A stretch of DNA of 64,000 bases from Undibacterium sp. (GTDB lineage Bacteria > Pseudomonadota > Gammaproteobacteria > Burkholderiales > Burkholderiaceae_D). Below the pieces are notes generated by a model, which ran no database searches, was not told the origin of the DNA, and saw nothing but the letters and a program-made list of their open reading frames with translations. The DNA is taken from positions 1 to 64,000 of the forward strand of contig NZ_JAUSFI010000005.1 of NCBI RefSeq assembly GCF_030651495.1. The letters run 5' to 3'. The translations under genes were made by a program, and so were the position numbers. How positions within the stretch are numbered: position 1 is the stretch's first letter; every line of letters begins with the position of its first letter. This document shows, piece after piece, positions 18,732 to 27,982 of the stretch.

Positions 18732-18776
18732 AATTTTTCCTAAATATATTTCCAATTCGCATTTTATCTGCCACTT

Positions 18777-18793
18777 GTTAAGAAGTTCTTAAG
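18777..18793. promoter_or_regulatory. PmrA/QseB-like box between the two-component and efflux operons
   Basis: GTTAAG (18777-18782), five bases, CTTAAG (18788-18793): a direct repeat with the spacing of PmrA-type boxes. The same bases also read as the palindrome TTAAGAA-G-TTCTTAA. Confidence 0.65.
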
Positions 18794-18838
18794 GTCTCGC
18801 TTGCAAGATAGCGTCATTCGACACTCCGGTACATCGTT

Positions 18839-20104
18839 ATGACTCTAGTTCAAACAACAATTTCATCGCTATTTCGTCGTGTAGCCCCAGCTGCATTCAG
18901 CTCACTACTTTTGGCGGCATTCACCAGCCCCTTGGCCCACGCAGAGGCACCGGTCCAAATCCACATCAGTAAAGAGCAAATCCAGCGTGCCGGAATACAA
19001 ACCGAAGCCGCTGTGGCCGCCACTACAGCAAATAATGCCATCAATACAGCAGCCAAATCCACCAACGATGCAGGCCAGCAACTATCCGGCACGGTAGTGG
19101 CACCGACCAATGCTATCACCGTCGTGAGTAGCATGGTCAGTGGCGTGATTCAGCAAATTCATGTGAATTCACTACAACCGGTCCAGCCTAGCAGCCCAGT
19201 GGCCACCATGTTTAGCCAGCAATTAATGGAAATGCAGCGTGAATACCTGCAATTAGCCAGCCAGGCACGCTTAAGTAAAGAAAAGCGCGAGCGCGACGAG
19301 GCATTGTTAAAAGAAGGAATTATCGCGCTCAGCCGTGTACAAGAAAGCCGTGCCGCAGCCGTTCAGGCAGAAGTCGCAGCCAATGAACGCTATCAAACCT
19401 TACGCGCCGCGGGCCTCAGCAGCGCCCAACTGCGCAGCATCCTTGTCACGCATGCCTTGTCACCGTACCTGACTGTCAGTGCCGGTGTGCGCGGCACCCT
19501 ACTGGAACTCAATCTCACGACTGGCCAACGCATAGAAGCCGGCATGCCGATTGCCAAGATCAGCAAAGACACTGCGCTCTGGATAGAATTGCAGGCCTCG
19601 CGCCAGCAGGCCGAACAGATACGTCTTGGCGATCTACTGCAGATAAAGGGCTGCAACACGAGTACAGCCAAAGTGATCGCGATTTCCCCGCAGATCAATG
19701 GCAGCAATCAAAGCACCCTGATTCGCGCTGAGCAAAGCAAGCAAAACAATCATGATGGCTGCCTTAAGCTCAATCAATTCGTTGAAGCTAGCCATAGTTC
19801 CGGCAAATTGACTGCCGACAGCGTAGGCGTACCGGCCTCTGCCATCGTGCGCAATGGCGTTAATTCTTATGTCTTTATTCAAAACAACAAAGGCTTTGAA
19901 GCGGTCAAGGTACAGCTTATGCCAGGAAGCGCAGATAAAGCCTGGGTCAGCGGCAAACTCAAGGCCGGCGATCCGGTCGCCGTCAAAGGCATTATCGCGA
20001 TCAAAGGCGCATGGATAGGTCTGGGTGCGGAAGAGCCAGAAACAGCGACCCAGCCTATTTCAGCCAAACAGGCGAAAGACAGCGTCCAAGGCGGGGCAAA
20101 ATAA
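18839..20104 (+). CDS. RND efflux periplasmic adaptor subunit (CusB/CzcB-like)
   Basis: Periplasmic membrane-fusion protein linking the RND pump to the outer-membrane channel. The 421-residue protein has an N-terminal signal segment (to about LAHAEA), a beta-barrel/lipoyl part with LSGTVVAPTNAITVVSSMVSGVIQQIHVN, an alpha-helical hairpin (MEMQREYLQLASQARLSKEKRERDEALLKEG) and C-terminal VPASAIVRNGVNSYVFIQ. No metal-binding Met or His cluster is obvious, so metal specificity is open. No strong ribosome site precedes the ATG. Its stop codon overlaps the pump start by one base. Confidence 0.9.
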   Translation: MTLVQTTISSLFRRVAPAAFSSLLLAAFTSPLAHAEAPVQIHISKEQIQRAGIQTEAAVAATTANNAINTAAKSTNDAGQQLSGTVVAPTNAITVVSSMVSGVIQQIHVNSLQPVQPSSPVATMFSQQLMEMQREYLQLASQARLSKEKRERDEALLKEGIIALSRVQESRAAAVQAEVAANERYQTLRAAGLSSAQLRSILVTHALSPYLTVSAGVRGTLLELNLTTGQRIEAGMPIAKISKDTALWIELQASRQQAEQIRLGDLLQIKGCNTSTAKVIAISPQINGSNQSTLIRAEQSKQNNHDGCLKLNQFVEASHSSGKLTADSVGVPASAIVRNGVNSYVFIQNNKGFEAVKVQLMPGSADKAWVSGKLKAGDPVAVKGIIAIKGAWIGLGAEEPETATQPISAKQAKDSVQGGAK

Positions 20105-23100
20105 TGTTATCTCGTCTCATCGCGTTCTCGCTGGCCCAAAGGCTGATGGTACTGGTCGTTACCCTACTGATGATCGGTGCCGGTATCGATGCCTTCAAGA
20201 ATCTGCCGATTGATGCCTTCCCGGACGTCTCCAGCACCCAGGTCAAGTTAATCATGAAAGCGCCCGGCATGACGCCGGAAGAAGTCGAAGCACGGATTGT
20301 CGCACCGATCGAGCAAGAACTGCTCGGCATCCCCAAGCAGGTGATTTTGCGTTCGCAATCAAAATACGCGATTGCCGATATCACGCTCGACTTCCAGGAT
20401 GGCACCGATGTCTTCTGGGCCCGGCAACAAGTCAGCGAACGGCTCAATAACGTCCTGAAAGATTTACCTGCCTCGGTCAGCGGCGGGCTGGCACCGATTA
20501 CCACGCCGCTGGGTGAAATCTTCATGTTCACCATCGAAGGGCCGTTATCGCTGATGGAAAAACGCAGCTTACTGGAATGGACGATACGCCCTCAATTGCG
20601 CAACATTGCCGGGGTTGCCGACGTCAATTCGCTCGGTGGCTTGGTCAAGAGTTTTGAAGTGGTGCCGGACACCGCCGCCTTGTCAGCGCGAAAAATCTCA
20701 TTAAGCCAATTGCAGGCGGCGCTGGAAGCAAATAACCGTAACGATGGTGCCGGACGTCTTGGCTCCGGCGAAGAATCCTTGCTAATCCGCAGTGACGGCA
20801 GCATCCGTAGCCTCGATGATGTGCGCGCCATCGCCATTCAGTCGCGTGACGGTTACTCGGTCAAGATCGGCGATGTTGCCACTGTCCGCATCGGGCAAAT
20901 GACGCGTTACGGTACCGTAACCAAAGACGGTAAAGGTGAAGCGGTCGAGGCACTGGTGCTGGCGATGCGCGGCGCCAATGCGCAAAAAGTCGTGAACCAG
21001 ATCAGGGCGCGCTTAGTTGAGCTAGAAAAAACCCTGCCGCAAGGCACCACCATCAAGACCTTTTATGACAGGGGCAATCTGGTCGAACGCGCCGTCTCTA
21101 CCGTCACCAAGGCACTCGCTGAAGCGACTATCCTGGTGGTGATTTTGCTGTATCTGTTTCTGGGCAACGTACGCTCTGCCTTGGTGGTAGCCTGCATCCT
21201 ACCGCTGTCGGCCTTGGGCACATTTTTGCTGATGCAGGCGTTTGGCCTGACCGCCAACCTAATGTCTCTGGGCGGACTCGCCATTGCGATTGGCATGCTG
21301 GTCGATGCCGCCGTGGTGGTGGTAGAAAATATCGAAGCGCATAGCAGCGAAACTGGTCGCCCTACCCTGTCGCGTTTGCATGTAATCTACCGTGCCGTGC
21401 GTGAAGTTGCCGTCCCTGTGACCGCTGGCATGATCGTGATTATGATCGTGTTTTTGCCGCTGCTGTCCTTACAGGGACTGGAGGGGAAATTGTTTTCGCC
21501 GGTCGCACTGACGATTATCTTTGCGCTGGCAGCGTCATTGATCTTGTCGCTGACCGTGATACCGGTACTGTCTTCGTTTTTCTTAAAAGAAGGCCATGCG
21601 CAGGCACCTTGGCTGGTACGCAAGCTCGAAGCGCTGTATCTGAGCGTGCTGACACGCGCCCTGAACAACGCCAAAAAAGTCATCGTGATATCGGTGGCGG
21701 CATTGGCGGTCACAGCGGCACTGTTTCCGTTCATCGGAAAATCTTTCATGCCGACCTTGGATGAGGGCGACATCATCATGCAAATTGAAAAGCTGCCCTC
21801 AGTCAATCTGCAAGAATCGGCCAAGCTCGATATGGCGGTGCAACAGCGGATTTTGCAACAAGTGCCCGATGTCAGCAGCATCGTGGCGCGGGCTGGTTCT
21901 GATGAGTTGGGTCTGGACCCGATGGGGCTCAATGAAACCGATACCTTCCTGGTATTAAAGCCACGGGCAGAATGGCGCAGCAAAGACAAGGAAGCGCTGA
22001 TCGACGCCTTGCGCGGCGTCACCGCCCAATTTCCAGGAATGAATTTCAGCTTTACCCAGCCGATAGAAATGCGCACTTCTGAAATGCTGTCCGGGGTACG
22101 CGGCGATCTGGCGATCAAGGTATATGGTCCGAATAATCAGATTCTCGCCGGTCTGGCCGATCAGATCGTCAAACTGGTAGGCGGCATTTCTGGCAGCCAG
22201 GATGTGCTGACGGTCAAAAACGAAGGTGTCCAGTATCTGCAAGTCGATATCAATCGTGAAGCCGCTGGCCGTCTCGGCTTTAGCGTCGAGCAGATACAAA
22301 ATGACTTGCGTACGCTGGTAGAAGGACGCAGCACCGGTGTCGTGATCGAAGAAGGCCGGCGCCTGCCCTTGCTGATACGCGGCAGCGATCAGCTGCAGAT
22401 GTCTGCAGACCTGTTCCAGCAACTACAGTTGCCGGTCAGCGACGGCGTGTCGGTGCCCTTGAGCCAGTTGGCCAACTTGCGCACGATCGATGGCCCGGTC
22501 AAGGTGGAACGCGAAAACTCGTCGCGTCTGGTGGTGGTTCGTGCCAATGTAAGAGGCCGCGACCTGGTCGGTTTTGTCGATGAAGCCAAAGCCAAGGTAG
22601 CGCAACAAATCAAACTGCCAGCCGGATACCGCATGTCATGGGGAGGCCAATTCGAGAACCAGCAACGCGCGGCAGCACGCTTGGCGGTGGTGGTACCGAT
22701 TGCCCTGGCGCTGATTTTCCTGTTGCTATTTACTACACTGGGCAGCATCAGGCAATCCTTGCTGGTGTTCGTGAATATCCCCTTCGCCTTGCTAGGTGGC
22801 GTGGTGGCGCTGGCGCTTACCGGAGAATATTTATCGGTACCAGCCTCGGTTGGATTTATTGCCCTGATGGGAATTGCGGTGTTAAACGGTCTGGTGATGA
22901 TTACCTATTTCAACCAGCTAGTGGCACGCGGTACGCCACTGCTGGAAGTGGTGTCTGAGGGCGCTTTACGACGCTTCCGGCCAGTCATGATGACCGCCTG
23001 CATTACCGGCTTTGGCCTGATCCCCTTGTTGATGGCGACCGGCCCTGGTTCAGAAATCCAACGCCCGCTGGCGATTGTGGTGATCGGTGGCCTGGTCACC

Positions 23101-23196
23101 GCAACGTTGCTAACCCTGATCCTGCTGCCGATTTTATTCCAGCGCTTTGGGGTTGCGGAAGTGAGCGCCAGCGCTGAAGAAAATGAAGTGAAATGA
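20104..23196 (+). CDS. Heavy-metal efflux RND pump (CusA/CzcA family)
   Basis: Inner-membrane proton-driven pump, 1030 residues, twelve predicted helices and two large periplasmic loops. The helix-1 end reads KNLPIDAFPDVSSTQVKL, and helix 4 carries GGLAIAIGMLVDAAVVVVENIEAHS. HME pumps for Zn/Co/Cd of the CzcA/CnrA type have DFG here; this protein has AIG, closer to the monovalent-metal style, but the match to either is incomplete, so I do not assign a metal. The start at 20104 overlaps the adaptor stop (TAATG); the longer upstream frame is a shadow. The downstream gene overlaps by four bases. Confidence 0.93.
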   Translation: MLSRLIAFSLAQRLMVLVVTLLMIGAGIDAFKNLPIDAFPDVSSTQVKLIMKAPGMTPEEVEARIVAPIEQELLGIPKQVILRSQSKYAIADITLDFQDGTDVFWARQQVSERLNNVLKDLPASVSGGLAPITTPLGEIFMFTIEGPLSLMEKRSLLEWTIRPQLRNIAGVADVNSLGGLVKSFEVVPDTAALSARKISLSQLQAALEANNRNDGAGRLGSGEESLLIRSDGSIRSLDDVRAIAIQSRDGYSVKIGDVATVRIGQMTRYGTVTKDGKGEAVEALVLAMRGANAQKVVNQIRARLVELEKTLPQGTTIKTFYDRGNLVERAVSTVTKALAEATILVVILLYLFLGNVRSALVVACILPLSALGTFLLMQAFGLTANLMSLGGLAIAIGMLVDAAVVVVENIEAHSSETGRPTLSRLHVIYRAVREVAVPVTAGMIVIMIVFLPLLSLQGLEGKLFSPVALTIIFALAASLILSLTVIPVLSSFFLKEGHAQAPWLVRKLEALYLSVLTRALNNAKKVIVISVAALAVTAALFPFIGKSFMPTLDEGDIIMQIEKLPSVNLQESAKLDMAVQQRILQQVPDVSSIVARAGSDELGLDPMGLNETDTFLVLKPRAEWRSKDKEALIDALRGVTAQFPGMNFSFTQPIEMRTSEMLSGVRGDLAIKVYGPNNQILAGLADQIVKLVGGISGSQDVLTVKNEGVQYLQVDINREAAGRLGFSVEQIQNDLRTLVEGRSTGVVIEEGRRLPLLIRGSDQLQMSADLFQQLQLPVSDGVSVPLSQLANLRTIDGPVKVERENSSRLVVVRANVRGRDLVGFVDEAKAKVAQQIKLPAGYRMSWGGQFENQQRAAARLAVVVPIALALIFLLLFTTLGSIRQSLLVFVNIPFALLGGVVALALTGEYLSVPASVGFIALMGIAVLNGLVMITYFNQLVARGTPLLEVVSEGALRRFRPVMMTACITGFGLIPLLMATGPGSEIQRPLAIVVIGGLVTATLLTLILLPILFQRFGVAEVSASAEENEVK

Positions 23197-23573
23197 ATAA
23201 CGACACGCATACGGATAAGGCTAAAACGATGAATAACGTCATGACCAAGCAGATCAGCAACGCTAAAAAATATGACGCCATGCTGACGCTGGCGATTCCG
23301 GTGACGCTGGAAGAAGAGATATTGGATTTCTTGATGCTGCACCCCAAGTGGGCCAGTGGCTTTTCGATTATCGATGCCCAGGGTATGGGACATGGTGCCT
23401 CTTTGCTCTCGACCATGGAAAAGGTCCAAGGCCGCTGCAAACGCAAACTGGTCTTCATTGTAGGACGAGATGATGAACTGCATCTGCTGCTGCAAGCCCT
23501 AGGGCAGGAAATCCGCAACCACGATGTCGCCTACTGGATCACGGCAGTCTCAGCATTCGGGAGACTGCAATGA
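23193..23573 (+). CDS. DUF3240 family protein, PII-like
   Basis: The 126-residue cytoplasmic protein matches DUF3240, small proteins with a ferredoxin/PII-like fold encoded inside metal RND operons: LTLAIPVTLEEEILDFLMLHPKWASGFSIIDAQGMGHG, then KVQGRCKRKLVFIVGRDDELHLLLQAL. The first 25-30 residues are extra compared with the core; ATGs at codons 13 and 17 are alternative starts. Both ends overlap neighbours by ATGA, so translation is coupled to pump and channel. Possible role: sensing or adjusting pump activity, which is inference. Confidence 0.85.
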   Translation: MNNDTHTDKAKTMNNVMTKQISNAKKYDAMLTLAIPVTLEEEILDFLMLHPKWASGFSIIDAQGMGHGASLLSTMEKVQGRCKRKLVFIVGRDDELHLLLQALGQEIRNHDVAYWITAVSAFGRLQ

Positions 23574-24853
23574 AAATCCCCTTTCAACTTTTTTTTCTAA
23601 GCGGCATGCTGGCAAGCTGCCTGACGCCAGCAGCAATAGCGCAACATGCGAGCCAGCCGGTTGCCAATACCCCAGAGGTAATGCAAGCCCTATCGGTATT
23701 ACCACCCGAACCAAGGGTGCGCCTGACCTTAGAAAACTTACCGCAATTGCGCTCAAGCGCAATCAACATCGATTTGGCAAAGTCGGGGAAATCACGCCTG
23801 CAAGCGGGCCAATATGAATGGACGGTCAGAGCCGCAAACAATCGCCGCACCGATCAAAATGGCGACCGTTTTAACGAACAGGAGCTGGCAATAGAACGGC
23901 CGGTGCGCTGGTTCGGCAAGGCAGGCAAGGATCTTGCCATCGGCGAGAAAGGCGTATTGCTCGCGCACGCCACGCATGCCGACAACTGGCATGAAGCCAG
24001 CCGTAGTTTGATGAAAGATTGGTTTGACACCCTGCGTGAAACGGCCAGTATTCGCCGATTAAATGAGCAACTGACGGTGGCGGAACAATTGCGCGGCATT
24101 GCAGAAAAACGCGTCAAGGCGGGTGACGCGGCACAACTGGAATTGCTCCAGGCCGACACCGAGACCAGACGGGTCAGCGTCTTGTTGCAGCAAGCACAGT
24201 TACGTGAAGAGCAAATGCACCAGATGCTGGAAACCAATTACCCCGGCCTGCCGCTGCCCCAGCTTGAGCAACTCCCGCTGCCATCGTTGAGCGTGGAATC
24301 GGCGGCGTTTTGGCAAGACAAAATCATGGATGACAACCATGAGCTGGAACTGGCTCAAGCAGAAGCCGATTTATTCACGCTGCAAGCAGCCAGAATCGCC
24401 AGCGAGCAGATGCCAGACCCGACCATCGGCCTGCGCGCCGGACGCGAGCGCAATGGACAAGAGCGCCTGATAGGCATCAGTATTTCGATGCCATTGCCAG
24501 GTGGTGCACGGTTGGCCGAGACCAGCAGCGCCCATCTAAAAGCCAGAATGGCGGCGGAGAGAGTCACTCAGGCACGTCTAAAAGTGAGCTCGGCAGCGCA
24601 AAGGGTCATCACCGATAGCAAACGCAGCCATGCGATCTGGCAGACCATGCAACAGATGCAGCAGCAAAGCCAGACCCAGGCAAGCAAGATGATGAGCGCG
24701 TATAAGTTAGGTGAAGCGACGCTCAGTGATACGCTGGCGACCAGACGTCAGGCGCTCGATGCATCGCTGGCGGCGGAGTCGGCACAGATTGATGCGCTGC
24801 AAGCGCTGGCGCGCCTGCAACTCGATGCGCATCTGATCTGGTCGATTGATTGA
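23570..24853 (+). CDS. TolC-family outer-membrane efflux channel
   Basis: The 427-residue protein has a signal peptide (to about AAIAQH) and long helical segments typical of TolC/CusC barrels, with repeated Gln/Ala/Glu heptads (ERVTQARLKVSSAAQRVITDSKRSHAIWQTMQQMQQQSQTQASKM) and YKLGEATLSDTLATRRQALDA near the C-terminus, the usual second-repeat signature. It completes the tripartite efflux system. It starts inside the DUF3240 gene (ATGA). No lipobox is visible. Confidence 0.9.
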   Translation: MKIPFQLFFLSGMLASCLTPAAIAQHASQPVANTPEVMQALSVLPPEPRVRLTLENLPQLRSSAINIDLAKSGKSRLQAGQYEWTVRAANNRRTDQNGDRFNEQELAIERPVRWFGKAGKDLAIGEKGVLLAHATHADNWHEASRSLMKDWFDTLRETASIRRLNEQLTVAEQLRGIAEKRVKAGDAAQLELLQADTETRRVSVLLQQAQLREEQMHQMLETNYPGLPLPQLEQLPLPSLSVESAAFWQDKIMDDNHELELAQAEADLFTLQAARIASEQMPDPTIGLRAGRERNGQERLIGISISMPLPGGARLAETSSAHLKARMAAERVTQARLKVSSAAQRVITDSKRSHAIWQTMQQMQQQSQTQASKMMSAYKLGEATLSDTLATRRQALDASLAAESAQIDALQALARLQLDAHLIWSID

Positions 24854-24903
24854 TTTTTTACCGGCACACCGACGCCCCACAAAAATCTCAAATGCATGCA
24901 CCG

Positions 24904-24974
24904 CCAACACGCATATTCCATGCGGCTTGCAGGCCTATATGGCTGAAGACCCGCATGAAATATGCGCCGCGGGC
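24904..24974. repeat. Dispersed palindromic element, copy 3
   Basis: Arms GCATATTCCATGCGG and CCGCATGAAATATGCG (one mismatch) flank a loop containing GCAGGCC...GGCTGAAGA, clearly the same family as 9344-9420. It lies 50 bp after the efflux channel stop. Confidence 0.8.
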
Positions 24975-25057
24975 TTGCTCGTGTTGACATTTTTTTCTAC
25001 GATGTTTTATCAACTGGGAGAACGCCGTTTTCTTCCTTCACTTTTTAAGGATAATTT

Positions 25058-25405
25058 ATGCGCACACGTCAGCTTAAAGGTCGACTTACCCTTTTGTCTC
25101 GCTGCTTACTTATCAGCATCCCCGTCATCACTTCATCATTCTGTTTCGCAGAAGACAAGGTAAAACCCTTGCCACTCATCGCAACAAAAAAGGAATGCAC
25201 GGATTTGCCTGCCAGCGAGTGGCTATCTGAAGAAGAGTTTGCCGTGTTGATGCGACATCGTGGATACAAGAACTTTAAACTCAAAATCGTCTATCAGTCC
25301 TGCTATGAGATTTATGGCTACGATGCAAAAAACCAATTAGTTGAAGCTTACTTCAATCCTACCAATGCCAAACTCAATCGTGCCAACACGATCAAGATGA
25401 ATTGA
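25058..25405 (+). CDS. Small secreted PepSY-like protein
   Basis: The 115-residue protein has a signal peptide ending near FCFAED and a compact domain CTDLPASEWLSEEEFAVLMRHRGYKNFKLKIVYQSCYEIYGYDAKNQLVEAYFNPTNAK, which follows the WLS.EE...L...GY...K...CYE.Y..D..G..VE.Y..P pattern of the PepSY_2 family. AAGGATAATTT precedes the ATG. It stands between the efflux operon and the convergent HD-GYP gene. The function of such short PepSY proteins is not firmly known. Confidence 0.75.
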   Translation: MRTRQLKGRLTLLSRCLLISIPVITSSFCFAEDKVKPLPLIATKKECTDLPASEWLSEEEFAVLMRHRGYKNFKLKIVYQSCYEIYGYDAKNQLVEAYFNPTNAKLNRANTIKMN

Positions 25406-25444
25406 TGGCACTAGTATTTTTTAAAGCATTTTTTAATGACTGGC

Positions 25445-26707
25445 TCAGTCGTCAGTGAAATATTTTGTCATTATTTCACGTAACAGACTGCGCATTTGAT
25501 CTTCCGGCATGCTGAAAATAACGTGATGCATAGACTCCGCCACTGCCAGGAAGTCATCTAGCAATGCTGGATCAAAATGACTAGCTTTGCCTTGACGCAA
25601 TATTTCCACTGCCTGCGAAAAAGGGAGGGCTTCTTTATATGGCCGCTTTGAACATAAGGCATCAAACACATCAACAATCGCAAATATACGGGCTTCCAGC
25701 GGGATTGCGTTGCCGTTTAAGCCTCGGGGATAGCCCTCCCCGTTCCATTTTTCGTGATGTGCTGAGACAACGGCGACCACACCCGGGAGCCAATCGTCAC
25801 CCCAAACAATTTCCTCACCGTGTAAAACATGGGTACGCATGATGGCCATTTCTTCTGCGTCGTGCTTTCCCGGCTTGAGTAAAATGGCGTCCGGTATACC
25901 TATTTTTCCTACATCATGGAGAAAACTCCCGATAATCAGTCCCTGCATTTTTTTACCACTGAGCCCGGCAAGTTCACCCATTTTTGCAGACATCCATGCG
26001 ACCCGATAATTGTGCGCACCGGTATCAGAATCCCGCTTGGCAATCGCCCTGCCTAAGGCTTCGATCATCGACAAATGTGAATCAAATATCTCTTTGGTTT
26101 TATGTTCATTCTCTCTGGCAAGATAGGTAACGACAGGATAGATCGCCATGCCGCATAAAAACGAAGCCATCGCCACCATCAAAGCGACGATGGTCGCGTC
26201 ATAAGAAATTTTACTTTGCTGCCACTCAGGAATGGCCCGAACCCCTTCAAAGTATCCGCGCATCTTTTTTTGCTGATCGTACAGAGGAACAAAAACACGA
26301 ATGATATTTCTTTGGGCACCATTCAAGTCTACCGCGACGTTTTCATAATGGGCCTCAGCATAAGCAGGTCGTGTATGCCGTGGCAACAGCATTTCTATGC
26401 GATGACCCAGAAGCGATGATTGTTCCGCCAGTTTATTGCCCTTGTCATCATAGATTTCAGCAATATCAAATATCCCGCCAGCCAGCGCATTGGCCCCCTC
26501 TTGTGCTGAGCGCCCGCCATTAGGATCAGTAGTGGGTGTCACATTCAAATAGAGCAGTAAGCGACGACTCTCGTCAATCGCAAAAGAAACTATCTCTTCT
26601 TCCGCATTCTCGCGTGAAATTAACCATGCAACAGGGCTACAAATAATCGCTGAGAACAGGCTAACTAAAGCAATTCTTTGCGCCGACCGCCTTCTATATA
26701 TATTCAT
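25445..26707 (-). CDS. HD-GYP domain phosphodiesterase with periplasmic sensor
   Basis: Probable cyclic di-GMP phosphodiesterase, 420 residues. Two membrane helices (about 12-30 and 175-197) enclose a periplasmic part. The cytoplasmic C-terminal half carries the HD-GYP set: HNYRVAWMSA, GSFLHDVGKIGIPDAILLKPGK, MRTHVLHGEEI, SAHHEKWNGEGYPRGL and DVFDAL. The start at 26707 (MNIYRRR) has ACACGGAGCTTCTCGA upstream; the frame is open to a TTG at 26758 without support. A CTTAAG-N5-CTTAAG box lies about 150 bp upstream. Confidence 0.9.
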   Translation of the reverse strand: MNIYRRRSAQRIALVSLFSAIICSPVAWLISRENAEEEIVSFAIDESRRLLLYLNVTPTTDPNGGRSAQEGANALAGGIFDIAEIYDDKGNKLAEQSSLLGHRIEMLLPRHTRPAYAEAHYENVAVDLNGAQRNIIRVFVPLYDQQKKMRGYFEGVRAIPEWQQSKISYDATIVALMVAMASFLCGMAIYPVVTYLARENEHKTKEIFDSHLSMIEALGRAIAKRDSDTGAHNYRVAWMSAKMGELAGLSGKKMQGLIIGSFLHDVGKIGIPDAILLKPGKHDAEEMAIMRTHVLHGEEIVWGDDWLPGVVAVVSAHHEKWNGEGYPRGLNGNAIPLEARIFAIVDVFDALCSKRPYKEALPFSQAVEILRQGKASHFDPALLDDFLAVAESMHHVIFSMPEDQMRSLLREIMTKYFTDD

Positions 26708-27055
26708 TCGAGAAGCTCCGTGTAACACATCTCTACCACCTCCATTTGGCGCTTCCAACTATCGAAGATCCATCGGCGCTGATTATTCTGCCATTGAGCA
26801 GCCGATGTCTGCCAAGTTAAACAGAAATACGAAAGATAGTATTAAGGATTACTCTTAAGAAATACTTAAGAGGATTGTTATCAGCGCGTGAAGACGAGAA
26901 ATAGTGAATCAGTGGATGTCAGCCATGCGAATGCATAGCCTTTATGTCAAATCGAGCGCTGCAGAAAAAATAATTCCGTTAGCATGGAATAAATAGCCTC
27001 ACCAGAGTGTATACCTCCTTGCAAGCCCCCCCCACTCAATTGATACGGAGATACG
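26708..27055. other. Divergent intergenic region with regulator box
   Basis: This 348-bp stretch separates the HD-GYP gene and the secreted-repeat gene. It contains the PmrA/QseB-like box at 26854-26870 and otherwise AT-rich sequence with no gene. Confidence 0.6.
26854..26870. promoter_or_regulatory. PmrA/QseB-like box CTTAAG-N5-CTTAAG
   Basis: Two perfect CTTAAG half sites (26854-26859 and 26865-26870) are separated by AAATA. A third, ATTAAG, lies at 26841-26846. It sits between two divergent genes and could control either. Confidence 0.65.
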
Positions 27056-27433
27056 ATGAAACCCTCAGCTACCTTGTTATGCCTGCTCACTTCCGCTGTT
27101 TTTACTACAGCAGCATTTGCCGATGAGGCACCGGTAAAGAAATCTGGCGATATTTTGGTGAATCAGGCCGGAATGACGCTGTACACTTTTGATAAAGATA
27201 TGGCTGGCAGCGGCAAAAGTGCCTGTAACGATGCGTGTGCCGGGATTTGGCCACCCTTGATGGCAGCGGGCAATGCCAACGCCAGCGGTGATTATTCGAT
27301 CATTAGCCGTGATGACGGGAGTAAGCAATGGGCAGTCAAAGGCAAACCGGTCTATCTATTCAGTAAGGATAAGCAGGCTGGCGACCGTGCCGGCGACAAT
27401 TTTAAAGATGTTTGGCATGTCATCAAAAACTGA
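27056..27433 (+). CDS. COG4315-type secreted repeat protein
   Basis: The 125-residue protein has a signal peptide (to about TAAFADE) and two copies of the secreted-repeat motif: GDILVNQAGMTLYTFDKDMAGSGKSACNDACAGIWPPL and GSKQWAVKGKPVYLFSKDKQAGDRAGDNFKDVWHVIKN. It is a periplasmic protein of unknown activity. CGGAGATACG precedes the ATG. An ECF sigma factor gene starts about 20 bp downstream; this trio (secreted repeat, sigma, anti-sigma) recurs in betaproteobacteria as far as I recall. Confidence 0.88.
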   Translation: MKPSATLLCLLTSAVFTTAAFADEAPVKKSGDILVNQAGMTLYTFDKDMAGSGKSACNDACAGIWPPLMAAGNANASGDYSIISRDDGSKQWAVKGKPVYLFSKDKQAGDRAGDNFKDVWHVIKN

Positions 27434-27454
27434 TTTAAGCGCAAAGTGGCAGAT

Positions 27455-27982
27455 ATGGTAGATGGCTATCCCTTATTGACAGCCTGCCTGCCGCGCCTGC
27501 GCCGCTATGCGCGGGCGCTGGTGTCAGACACTAGCCTGGCCGATGATCTGGTGCAAGATACGCTGGAGCGCGCCTGGCACAAACTCGAACTGTGGCGCCC
27601 CAGCGACGATATGCGTGCCTGGCTATTTGGCATCATGCATAACCTGCATGTCAATCAGGTACGCAAAACGCGTCTGCCAACTGTAACACTTGATGACGAA
27701 GCGCTGACAGCACCGACACGGGCAACGCAGTCAGATAACCTGGAGGTACGCGATCTGCATACCGCCTTGCAGCTGCTACCGCGTGAGCAACGTGCTGTAT
27801 TGCTGCTGGTTGCGCTGGAACAAATGACATATCAAGAAATTGCGCTAAGTCTGGAGATACCAATAGGTACGGTAATGTCGCGACTGGCACGCGGCAGAGA
27901 AAAACTGCGTTTGCTGATGGAAGGAGCAACTGCCAATCCCGCCCCCTCTTCCTCCACCGCAACATTAAAGCTTGTCAAATGA
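27455..27982 (+). CDS. ECF RNA polymerase sigma factor
   Basis: A sigma-70 family group 4 factor of about 175 residues. Region 2 reads RLRRYARALVSDTSLADDLVQDTLERAWHKLELWRPSDDMRAWLFGIMHNLHVNQVRK, region 4 LQLLPREQRAVLLLVALEQMTYQEIALSLEIPIGTVMSRLARGREKLRLLM. The start is either ATG 27455 or GTG 27446; neither has a strong ribosome site. The anti-sigma gene overlaps by four bases, the usual coupling. Its target promoters are not known; the upstream secreted-repeat gene is a natural candidate. Confidence 0.9.
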   Translation: MVDGYPLLTACLPRLRRYARALVSDTSLADDLVQDTLERAWHKLELWRPSDDMRAWLFGIMHNLHVNQVRKTRLPTVTLDDEALTAPTRATQSDNLEVRDLHTALQLLPREQRAVLLLVALEQMTYQEIALSLEIPIGTVMSRLARGREKLRLLMEGATANPAPSSSTATLKLVK

